DNA of 24,853 bases. It comes from Fluviibacter sp041311015 (GTDB lineage: Bacteria > Pseudomonadota > Gammaproteobacteria > Burkholderiales > Rhodocyclaceae). Both the position numbers and the translations under genes were made by a program. The stretch is from positions 1 to 24,853 of the forward strand of contig JBFYKG010000011.1 in NCBI GenBank assembly GCA_041311015.1. The letters are read 5' to 3'. The notes under the pieces were generated by a model, which saw nothing but the letters and a program-made list of their open reading frames with translations, was not told the origin of the DNA and ran no database searches. Shown piece after piece: positions 6,708 to 13,080 of the stretch (its first letter is position 1; every line of letters begins with the position of its first letter).

Positions 6708-7622
6708 ATGACTTTATCGCAATCACCCGACATGTCAGCAATGACCGGCAGAGATGACGGCCGGCGCGCCGTGCTCTATGTCGTGGCAACGCCCATCGGC
6801 AACCTGGAGGATCTAAGTCCCCGCGCTTCGCGCATTCTGCGCAAGGTGGCTGTTGTGGCGGCGGAAGACACGCGCCGATCAGCCACTTTGTTGCGCCATG
6901 TCGGTAGTACGGCGACCATGATGGTGGCCGACGAACATCATGAACAGCGGGCCGCGCAGAAAATTGCACAGCATCTGGCGGCTGGCCAATCGGTGGCCTT
7001 GGTTAGCGATGCCGGTACCCCGGCGATTTCGGATCCCGGTGGTCGTATCGTAGCCGCCGTTCGTGCCGAGGGATGGCCGGTGGTGGCCGTACCAGGGGCC
7101 TGTGCGGCCGCTGCCGCATTATCAATCGCTGGGCTGACGCATCCCGGTGGCGGCTGGATTTTTGCCGGCTTTTTGCCGACCAAGACCCAGGAACGATTGC
7201 GCGTGTTGGCCGACTGGAAAGCACGGTTGGGCGATGATCTCGCATTGGTGTTGTACGAGGCACCACATCGGATCGATGCAGCATTAACTGCGCTATTAGA
7301 AGTGTTTGGTCCAGTGCGTGAGGTATTGATTGCCCGTGAGCTCACCAAGGTGTTCGAACAATCAGTGCGGATGCCGCTGGGTGAAGCGGCGGCATGGCTG
7401 CAAAGCGATCCGAATCATGCGCGTGGCGAGTTTGTGCTGGTGGTGTATCCACCGGCAGAACCCGCGCAAGCAGCCACAGGCCTGGATGACGCAGCCGAAA
7501 GAGTCGTGCAAACCCTGGTGGATGCGGGTTTACCCACCAAGCAGGTGGCGCAGATTGCCCAGCAGCTGACTGGTGCCCCCAAAGACCTGCTCTATCAGCG
7601 GGCGCTGGATTTGAAAGCCTGA
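6708..7622 (+). CDS. rsmI: RsmI, 16S rRNA (cytidine(1402)-2'-O)-methyltransferase
   Basis: RsmI uses S-adenosylmethionine to methylate the ribose of C1402 in the ribosomal decoding centre; the partner base methylation is made by RsmH, encoded later in this window. The 304-residue product has the tetrapyrrole-methylase fold with LYVVATPIGNLEDLSPRA (about 23-40), AAEDTRRS, VSDAGTPAISDPG and LYEAPHR. The length is slightly over the E. coli protein (286) because of about 20 N-terminal residues. ATG 6708 is the first in-frame start; ATG 6732 and 6741 are alternatives, and none has a strong ribosome binding site. Divergent from yraN, followed by pyrC after 75 bp. Confidence 0.94.
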   Translation: MTLSQSPDMSAMTGRDDGRRAVLYVVATPIGNLEDLSPRASRILRKVAVVAAEDTRRSATLLRHVGSTATMMVADEHHEQRAAQKIAQHLAAGQSVALVSDAGTPAISDPGGRIVAAVRAEGWPVVAVPGACAAAAALSIAGLTHPGGGWIFAGFLPTKTQERLRVLADWKARLGDDLALVLYEAPHRIDAALTALLEVFGPVREVLIARELTKVFEQSVRMPLGEAAAWLQSDPNHARGEFVLVVYPPAEPAQAATGLDDAAERVVQTLVDAGLPTKQVAQIAQQLTGAPKDLLYQRALDLKA

Positions 7623-7697
7623 TGGCTTGAATCGGCGCGGGCGGCTGGCTGCGCGTAAAATAGCGTTTATTGCATTCATCTCTCTAGGCGTGCTGCC

Positions 7698-8744
7698 ATG
7701 AACGAACTTGTTATTCGCCAACCCGACGATTGGCACATCCATCTGCGTGATGACGATGCGCTGAAGGTCACAGTACCGCATGTGGCGGCACAGTTCGGGC
7801 GAGCCATCATCATGCCGAATCTGCGCCCGCCAATCACGACCGTCGATGCGGCTGCGGCGTATCGCGAGCGCATTCTGGCCGCGCGTCCCGTGGACTCGAG
7901 TTTCGAGCCACTGATGACGTTGTACCTCACGGACACGACATCGCCGGAAGAAATCGTCAAGGCCAAAGCCGCGGGCTTTGTGAAGGGCGTGAAGCTCTAT
8001 CCGGCAGGGGCGACAACGAATTCCGATGCGGGTGTGACAGCGATTGAAAAAACCTACCCCGCACTGGCTGAGATGGCTGTACAGGGCATCCCCCTGCTGG
8101 TGCATGGCGAAGTCACCGACAGTACGATTGATTTGTTTGACCGCGAAGCGGCGTTCATCGAACAGGTACTCAAACCGCTTTTGAACAAGTTTCCCGATCT
8201 GCACGTCGTGTTCGAACACATTACGACGGCCGATGCTGCGGCCTTTGTGCGCAGCGCGGGTGAGCGCGTCGGAGCGACGATTACGGCACATCACTTGCTA
8301 TACAACCGTAATGCCATTTTTCAGGGTGGTGTGCGCCCACACTACTACTGCCTGCCCGTGCTCAAGCGTGAATGGCATCGAGAAGCTCTGGTTGATGCCG
8401 CAACATCAGGCTCGAAACAGTTTTTTCTCGGCACCGATTCAGCGCCGCACGCCAGGCTGACCAAAGAAGCCGCCTGTGGTTGTGCCGGTTGTTATACCGC
8501 GGGTGAGGCCATGGAAATGTATGCCACGGCCTTTGATGCCGCGGGTGCGCTCGATAAGCTGGAGGGCTTCGCCAGCCTGCATGGTCCGGCGTTCTATGGC
8601 TTGCCAGTTAATGATCGTAAGGTGGTGTTGCGCCGTGCAAATACGATCGTGCCGGCATCGTATCCCTATGTGAATGGCGATACGCTGGTGCCGCTTGAGG
8701 CGGGCAACACGCTGGCTTGGAATTTCGCGGGTTTTATCGCCTGA
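7698..8744 (+). CDS. pyrC: PyrC, dihydroorotase (class II, E. coli type)
   Basis: PyrC catalyses the reversible cyclisation of carbamoyl-aspartate to dihydroorotate in pyrimidine synthesis. The 348-residue length equals the E. coli enzyme. Binuclear zinc ligands are visible: HIH (13-15), the carboxylated lysine K99 in KGVKLYP, H136, H174 in FEHITT and D247 in LGTDSAPH. ATG 7698 starts right at the conserved N-terminus (MNELVIRQPDDWHIHLRD). A TAAAAT at 7656-7661 might be a -10, but no convincing -35 was seen. Probably its own unit; its stop overlaps the rnpB promoter. Confidence 0.96.
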   Translation: MNELVIRQPDDWHIHLRDDDALKVTVPHVAAQFGRAIIMPNLRPPITTVDAAAAYRERILAARPVDSSFEPLMTLYLTDTTSPEEIVKAKAAGFVKGVKLYPAGATTNSDAGVTAIEKTYPALAEMAVQGIPLLVHGEVTDSTIDLFDREAAFIEQVLKPLLNKFPDLHVVFEHITTADAAAFVRSAGERVGATITAHHLLYNRNAIFQGGVRPHYYCLPVLKREWHREALVDAATSGSKQFFLGTDSAPHARLTKEAACGCAGCYTAGEAMEMYATAFDAAGALDKLEGFASLHGPAFYGLPVNDRKVVLRRANTIVPASYPYVNGDTLVPLEAGNTLAWNFAGFIA

Positions 8745-8768
8745 ATCACCGTGCCTGCGCCGTATAAT
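8741..8768 (+). promoter_or_regulatory. Promoter of rnpB
   Basis: A perfect TATAAT lies at 8763-8768 with CTGAAT (8741-8746) 16 bp upstream as a 4/6 match to TTGACA. The start would be near G8775, which matches the first paired bases of the RNA. The -35 overlaps the pyrC stop codon. Confidence 0.72.
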
Positions 8769-8774
8769 AGGCAC

Positions 8775-9215
8775 GGGAAGTCGCCCAGACAGTCGCTGCG
8801 TGCCGCAAGGCGCGGAGAGGAAAGTCCGGGCTCCACAGAGCAGGATGCCGGCTAACGGCCGGGCACCGTGAGGTGACGGAAAGTCCCGCTGGCAGCAGTG
8901 GGCAGTGGTGATGGGTGTCTGATTCAGGTTCGTCCCGTCGCATCATCACTGGCAACAGAAAGCAAACCGCCGATGGCGTCAGACGCCAGGTAAGGGTGAA
9001 AGGGTGAGGTAAGAGCTCACCGCGTCCGGGGCCAACGCCGGGCGGCACGGTAAACCCCATCCGGAGCAAGACCAAATAGGGAAGCATTGGCGTGGCTCGC
9101 GTCGCTTCCGGGTAGGTTGCTGGAGCGCGTTGGTAACAGCGCGCCTAGAGGAATGATTGTCACGCCATCCGCGAGGGTGGTGCACAGAACCCGGCTTATC
9201 GGGCGGCTTCCCGTC
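8775..9215 (+). ncRNA. rnpB: RNase P RNA, bacterial type A
   Basis: This is the catalytic RNA of RNase P, which removes 5' leaders from pre-tRNA. Diagnostic blocks are present in order: CAGACAGTCGC (8785-8795), GAGAGGAAAGTCCGGGCTCC (8815-8834), AGCAAACCGCCGATGG (8962-8977), GGTAAGGGTGAAAGGGTG (8990-9007), the L15 tRNA-CCA-binding loop CACGGTAAACCCC, GAGCAAGACCAAATAGG, and ACAGAACCCGGCTTATC near the 3' end. Terminal pairing of GGGAAGTCGCCC (8775-8786) with GGGCGGCTTCCC (9201-9212) sets the ends to within a few bases. At about 440 nt it is longer than E. coli (377): it has a P19-like hairpin (9163-9182) and an extra long hairpin (8904-8952). The ends are inferred, not mapped. Confidence 0.96.
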
Positions 9216-9230
9216 CAATTTATGAAGAAG

Positions 9231-9265
9231 ATCGCTATTCGGGGTACCGAATGGCGATTTTTTTT
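9231..9265 (+). terminator. Intrinsic terminator of rnpB
   Basis: ATCGCTATTCGG (9231-9242) pairs with CCGAATGGCGAT (9247-9258) through 12 bp with one G-T pair and a GGTA loop, followed by eight T (9258-9265). It lies 15-20 bp after the mature 3' end of the RNA. Confidence 0.93.
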
Positions 9266-9314
9266 GCGCGTCCAAGGGTGCTTTTAACGATGGGCGTCTG
9301 TCGGCAAAATTTTT

Positions 9315-9323
9315 TGTGGATAA
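9315..9323 (-). promoter_or_regulatory. Consensus DnaA box
   Basis: TGTGGATAA on the + strand is the exact complement of the R1-type DnaA box TTATCCACA. It stands alone: I saw no second perfect box nearby. It lies about 140 bp upstream of the mra -35. A chance match is possible, so binding is an inference. Confidence 0.5.
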
Positions 9324-9354
9324 CTTTGTGAGTTTTCTTAAAGCCTCACTTTAA

Positions 9355-9404
9355 GTGCCGATTTTCGTGCATTGATTTTAAAGGATAAATTTTTCAATCG
9401 GCAC
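9355..9404. repeat. Inverted repeat with 9-bp perfect arms
   Basis: GTGCCGATT (9355-9363) and AATCGGCAC (9396-9404) are perfect inverted arms around a 32-nt AT-rich loop. The right arm overlaps a second palindrome, ATCGG-CA-CCGAT (9397-9408). This could be a regulator site or an RNA hairpin; no family is recognised. Confidence 0.5.
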
Positions 9405-9449
9405 CGATAAAAAGTGCGCTAAGCCCTTGTTGCCATTGAAAAAAATCTT

Positions 9450-9476
9450 AAAAAAGGGGTTGACCGCCCCTTTTTT
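9450..9476. repeat. Terminator-like perfect palindrome spanning the mra -35 box
   Basis: Six A plus GGGG (9450-9459) and CCCC plus six T (9467-9476) form perfect 10-bp arms around a 7-nt loop TTGACCG (9460-9466). It reads as a terminator in both directions. The loop contains the -35 hexamer of the predicted mra promoter. Confidence 0.7.
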
Positions 9477-9488
9477 GTTCTCTAAAGT
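9460..9488 (+). promoter_or_regulatory. Predicted mra promoter driving the dcw cluster
   Basis: TTGACC (9460-9465) and TAAAGT (9483-9488) are separated by exactly 17 bp, matching 5/6 and 4/6 of the sigma-70 consensus. The A-tracts just upstream (9439-9455) resemble an UP element. Transcription would start near 9495, within the MraZ boxes. It is placed like the E. coli mra promoter. Confidence 0.72.
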
Positions 9489-9512
9489 GGAAAAAAGTGG
9501 GGAAAAGTGGGA
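9488..9512 (+). promoter_or_regulatory. MraZ operator: three 10-bp-phased TGG boxes
   Basis: TGGAA (9488-9492), TGGGG (9498-9502) and TGGGA (9508-9512) recur with exact 10-bp spacing, that is 5-nt boxes with 5-nt spacers. MraZ is known to bind TGGGN direct repeats with this spacing. The boxes overlap the last -10 base and the predicted start site, which fits repression of its own operon. Confidence 0.82.
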
Positions 9513-9576
9513 GATCGATGATTTCCTGTTGATCCTCAGCCCCCGGATTTGAGAACCGCTACCGCTAAAAACGCCC

Positions 9577-10050
9577 ATGTCTTTTCAAGGTGCCATTGCT
9601 CTAACGCTCGACGCGAAAGGTCGGCTCGCCATTCCGGCGCGGCATCGTGGCGCGCTGTCGGCAGCACTGGCGGGTCGCGAAACGAGCGCCGAAGGCGGCC
9701 TGATTCTGACTGCGCATCCACACAAGTGCCTGCTGCTCTATCCGGAGCCGGCCTGGACGCCGATCCGTGATCGGATTTTGCAGGCACCCAGTTTTGATAC
9801 CCGTTCCGCGGCGTTGAAGCGTGTGTTGATCGGTAATGCGCGTGAAGAAGGCATGGATTCGGCGGGCCGCCTGCTGGTGGCGCCGGAGCTACGCGAATTC
9901 GCCGGATTGGAACGTAAGGTCTGGATGGTGGGTCTCGGCTCCCATTTCGAACTCTGGAGTGATGCCGGCTGGCAGGCTCAGAATGCAGCGGCGGTTGACG
10001 TACTGCAGTCGGCGGAACCACCCGCCGGCTTTGAGGATTTCGCACTGTGA
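9577..10050 (+). CDS. mraZ: MraZ, transcriptional regulator of the dcw cluster
   Basis: MraZ is an AbrB-fold DNA-binding protein that forms a ring and represses its own promoter. The 157-residue product has the two expected repeats, each with a DxxGR signature: DAKGR (12-16) and DSAGR (94-98). The length is close to E. coli (152). ATG 9577 starts the conserved MSFQGAIALTLDAKGR. No Shine-Dalgarno sequence is seen in the 20 nt before it, which is unusual for the first gene of this operon. Its TGA overlaps the rsmH GTG as GTGA. Phased TGG boxes lie about 70-90 bp upstream. Confidence 0.95.
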   Translation: MSFQGAIALTLDAKGRLAIPARHRGALSAALAGRETSAEGGLILTAHPHKCLLLYPEPAWTPIRDRILQAPSFDTRSAALKRVLIGNAREEGMDSAGRLLVAPELREFAGLERKVWMVGLGSHFELWSDAGWQAQNAAAVDVLQSAEPPAGFEDFAL

Positions 10051-11060
10051 CAACGCGCGCCGGGATTGCTGTCCCCGGATCTCGCGCCCCCAGTGCCTCC
10101 GCCTCCGCCGTCACCGCAACCAAGCAAACTTCCGATTTTCATGAAACGGTCCTGCGCGACGAAGCGGTCGAGGCGTTAGCGATTCGTCCGGATGGTTGCT
10201 ATATCGACGCCACCTTCGGGCGCGGTGGCCATTCACGGAAAATATTGTCACAGCTCGGACCAAATGGTCGGCTGTTGGCGCTGGATCGTGATCCCTCGGC
10301 GATTGCGTCAGGTGCGCTGCTGGACGATCCGCGTTTCACGCTCGTCCACACCGCATTCGATGGCATGCGTGAAGCGGCAAAAAAGATCGGTTTTGATGTG
10401 GCCCGGGTAGACGGGGTGCTGTTCGATTTGGGGCTCTCCTCTCCCCAGATTGATACGGCATCCCGTGGGTTTTCATTCCGTTTTGATGCGCCGCTGGATA
10501 TGCGCATGGATACAACCCGCGGCCAGACGGCAGCGGCCTGGTTAGCAGAAGTCGACGAAAAAACTTTGGCGGAGGTCATCAAGGATTATGGCGAAGAACG
10601 GTTTGCTGTCTCGATTGCAAAGAAGATTGTGGTTGCTCGGGCCGAGTGTCCTATCACCACAACCGGCGAACTCGCCGCGCTCGTACGTACGTGCGTGCGC
10701 ACCCGCGAGCCCGGCCAGGATGCGGCGACGCGTACCTTCCAGGCTGTACGGATTTATATCAATCAGGAGCTCGGCCAGCTGGCGTTAACGCTGCCACAGG
10801 CGCTGGATCTCTTGAAGCCGGGTGGGCGCCTGGTCGTGATCAGTTTCCATTCGCTGGAAGATCGGGTCGTCAAGCGCTTTATGCAGGCCGGGGCCAAACC
10901 GGTCGAGCCACCTAAGGGCGTGCCCCTGACGGCCGCCCAGTTGCCAGTCCCAAAAATTAAACTGGTCGGTAAGGCAATCAAGCCGGGCGCCAGCGAAATT
11001 GAACGTAACCCGCGGGCACGCAGCGCCATCATGCGCGTGGCCGAAAAGTTGGCGGCCTGA
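10047..11060 (+). CDS. rsmH: RsmH (MraW), 16S rRNA (cytosine(1402)-N4)-methyltransferase
   Basis: RsmH methylates N4 of C1402 in 16S rRNA, the same nucleotide whose ribose RsmI (6708-7622) modifies. The SAM site is DATFGRGGHS (54-63) with LALDRDP (77-83); FDLGLSSPQ, DMRMD and VISFHSLEDR are family motifs. The 337 residues exceed E. coli (313) because of about 28 extra Ser/Ala/Thr-rich residues before FHETVL. No ATG, GTG or TTG in frame lies between 10047 and the conserved domain, so the GTG at 10047, overlapping the mraZ stop by 4 bp, is the best start. Confidence 0.95.
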   Translation: MTTRAGIAVPGSRAPSASASAVTATKQTSDFHETVLRDEAVEALAIRPDGCYIDATFGRGGHSRKILSQLGPNGRLLALDRDPSAIASGALLDDPRFTLVHTAFDGMREAAKKIGFDVARVDGVLFDLGLSSPQIDTASRGFSFRFDAPLDMRMDTTRGQTAAAWLAEVDEKTLAEVIKDYGEERFAVSIAKKIVVARAECPITTTGELAALVRTCVRTREPGQDAATRTFQAVRIYINQELGQLALTLPQALDLLKPGGRLVVISFHSLEDRVVKRFMQAGAKPVEPPKGVPLTAAQLPVPKIKLVGKAIKPGASEIERNPRARSAIMRVAEKLAA

Positions 11061-11065
11061 CGTAG

Positions 11066-11332
11066 ATGCGCCGGATCAACCTCATCCTCATCGTTGTTCT
11101 GCTGGTGTCGGCCGTGGGCACCATTGCTGCCCAGCATCAGGCACGTAAGCGGTTGCAGGCGCTCGAGCTGGAGCGGGAGCGGGCCCACAATCTGGACGTT
11201 GAGTTCGGTCAGCTGCAACTGGAAATGTCGTCATGGGCGGCGCACACGCGCATTGAACGCATCGCCCGTGAAAAACTCGGCATGCAGCCGCCCGATATGA
11301 AGAAGGTGCAGAAGCTCGGAGGGGCGCAATGA
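11066..11332 (+). CDS. ftsL: FtsL, divisome membrane protein
   Basis: FtsL is a small bitopic protein that, with FtsB and FtsQ, links early and late divisome parts and activates FtsW-FtsI. The 88-residue product has a short cytoplasmic start (MRR), one membrane helix at about residues 4-22 and a coiled coil from about 25 to 60, then the conserved IERIAREKLGMQPP end. Primary sequence is poorly conserved in this family, but size, topology and position between rsmH and ftsI are decisive. It starts 5 bp after rsmH and its TGA overlaps the ftsI ATG as ATGA. Confidence 0.93.
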   Translation: MRRINLILIVVLLVSAVGTIAAQHQARKRLQALELERERAHNLDVEFGQLQLEMSSWAAHTRIERIAREKLGMQPPDMKKVQKLGGAQ

Positions 11333-13080
11333 GCCGCAAGGATCATCGCTTTACCGAGAGCCCGGTGCTGAAGGATCAGTTGGCCGGTTGGCGCATCCAC
11401 CTGGTGTCGGCACTGATTTTCGGTGGTTTGCTGGCGCTGATAGGCCGTGCCTTCTATCTGCAATTAATCAATGAAGATTTTCTGCAGGCACGGGGGGATG
11501 TCCGTTACCGCCGTGTGCTGGAGATTCCGGCATCGCGCGGCAAGATTCTGGATCGCCATGGCGATATGCTGGCGCAATCGACGCCGATGCGCGCAGTATG
11601 GGCAACCGCGGATGCCAAGCTGGATAAGGCGCAGCTCAAGGAGCTCAGCGCGCTGCTCGAGATGGATTCACGTCAGATCGAGAAAAAACTGACGGGTGAC
11701 AAGAACTTCGTCTACCTCAAGCATCAGGTCGCGCCGGAGAGCGCGGCGCGTATTGCTGCCCTGAAGCTGCCTGGCATCCAGATGGATCGGGAATACAGCC
11801 GTTTCTACCCGTCGGGCGATATGGTTGCCCATATGGTGGGGTTTACCGGCAAGGACGATCGGGGTCAGGAAGGCGTTGAACTGGCTTTCGAAAACCGCCT
11901 GATCGGCAAGCCGGGTGAGCGCACCGTGATCAAAGATCGCCGTGGCCAGATCGTGGAAGAGGTTGGCTCGGAACGACCGCCGCAGGACGGCGACGATATC
12001 CAGTTGGCCATCGACTCCAAGATCCAGTTTGTTGCGTTCAACGCGTTGCGAAACGCCGCCGATAAGTTCAATGCCAAGGGCGGTAGCGTCATCGTTGCCG
12101 ATATCAAGAGTGGCGAAGTGCTGGCGCTCGCGAATTGGCCAACCTATAACCCTAACAACCGGTCGCAGCTCTCGGGCGGTCAGCTGCGTAACCGTGCTGT
12201 GACGGATACCTTCGAGCCGGGTTCGACGATGAAGCCGTTTATTGCGGCGCTAGCCCTGGACCGCGGCAAGTACAAATTTGATTCGATCATCAACTGCGCC
12301 CCCGGCAAGATGACGATTGGCTCGGCGACGATCAGTGACGCGCACCCTTATGGCGCGCTGACTTTGGCGCAGGTCATCCAGAAGTCTTCAAATATCGGTG
12401 CCACCAAGATTGCGCTGGGTTTTCCGTCCGAAGACATGTGGACGATGATGAGCAAGGTCGGATTCGGCAAGCCGATCGGGCTGGGTTTCCCCGGTGAGGT
12501 GGGTGGAAAACTGCGCCCCTGGCAAACCTGGAAGCCGATTGAGCAGGCGACCATGTCCTATGGGCATGGTGTTTCGGTGACCGTGGTTCAGTTGGCCCAC
12601 GCCTACACCGTGTTTGGTCGCGACGGGGATGTCGTCCCGCTGACGCTACTCAAAACAAATGGCGCAGTCAGCGGACAACCAGTCTTCGCGCCAGAGACAT
12701 CGCGCCAGGTGCGCCAGATGCTGGAAATGGTGGTGAGCCCGGAGGGGACCGCGCGTAAGGCGGCGGTACCGGGCTATCGCGTGGGCGGCAAAACAGGCAC
12801 GGCGCATAAGCTGGTTGGCGGCCGTTATGCCAACAAGTACCTGGCCTCATTCGTTGGCATTGGCCCGATCTCCGATCCGCGCCTCGTTGTGGGGGTGGTG
12901 GTTGATGAGCCGGTGGGTGCGCACTACGGTGGCGATGTTGCGGCACCGGTGTTTGCCGAGGTGATGGGCGGTGCCCTGCGTACGCTGGGTGTACCGCAGG
13001 ATCAGGATCCGGGTAAAGATCAGGCCAAGGTTGCCTCAGCGGCGCCGACGGTGGCATCGGCAAAGAAGGGGGTGCACTGA
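11329..13080 (+). CDS. ftsI: FtsI (PBP3), septal peptidoglycan transpeptidase
   Basis: FtsI is the class B penicillin-binding protein that cross-links septal peptidoglycan, working with FtsW. The 583-residue product has a short cytoplasmic tail, one membrane helix at about 24-46, a dimerisation/pedestal domain (60-220) and the transpeptidase domain. Active-site motifs are complete: STMK (S299, K302), SSN (353-355) and KTG (488-490). The last about 35 residues are Ala/Lys-rich and probably flexible. ATG 11329 overlaps ftsL by ATGA; its TGA shares one base with the murE ATG. Confidence 0.96.
   Translation: MSRKDHRFTESPVLKDQLAGWRIHLVSALIFGGLLALIGRAFYLQLINEDFLQARGDVRYRRVLEIPASRGKILDRHGDMLAQSTPMRAVWATADAKLDKAQLKELSALLEMDSRQIEKKLTGDKNFVYLKHQVAPESAARIAALKLPGIQMDREYSRFYPSGDMVAHMVGFTGKDDRGQEGVELAFENRLIGKPGERTVIKDRRGQIVEEVGSERPPQDGDDIQLAIDSKIQFVAFNALRNAADKFNAKGGSVIVADIKSGEVLALANWPTYNPNNRSQLSGGQLRNRAVTDTFEPGSTMKPFIAALALDRGKYKFDSIINCAPGKMTIGSATISDAHPYGALTLAQVIQKSSNIGATKIALGFPSEDMWTMMSKVGFGKPIGLGFPGEVGGKLRPWQTWKPIEQATMSYGHGVSVTVVQLAHAYTVFGRDGDVVPLTLLKTNGAVSGQPVFAPETSRQVRQMLEMVVSPEGTARKAAVPGYRVGGKTGTAHKLVGGRYANKYLASFVGIGPISDPRLVVGVVVDEPVGAHYGGDVAAPVFAEVMGGALRTLGVPQDQDPGKDQAKVASAAPTVASAKKGVH

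Larger units (their letters stand above)
9266..9576. other. AT-rich intergenic regulatory region upstream of mraZ
   Basis: About 310 bp with no believable gene, clearly more AT-rich than the rest of the window. In order it holds a perfect DnaA box (9315-9323), a 9-bp inverted repeat (9355-9404), two A-tracts (9439-9455), a terminator-like palindrome (9450-9476), the mra promoter (9460-9488), three MraZ boxes (9488-9512) and an about 80-nt leader to mraZ. The first part (9266-9310) shows nothing I can name. Confidence 0.8.

Noticed and set aside
7656..7661. TAAAAT as a pyrC -10 box
   Set aside because: No acceptable -35 at 16-18 bp; left out as a separate feature.
7530..8294. Long open frame (254 codons) on the minus strand opposite pyrC
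   Set aside because: It lies wholly against pyrC, which has complete catalytic residues; its Arg/His/Cys-rich product matches nothing I know and is a GC-rich shadow.
9301..9460. AT-rich patch with a DnaA box as a replication origin
   Set aside because: Only one clear box, and no dnaA, dnaN, gyrB, parA or parB nearby; rnpB and dcw are not usual origin neighbours.
9378..9578. 66-codon minus-strand frame in the mraZ upstream region
   Set aside because: It crosses the mra promoter, MraZ boxes and palindrome; Phe/Lys-rich content follows from the A/T tracts.
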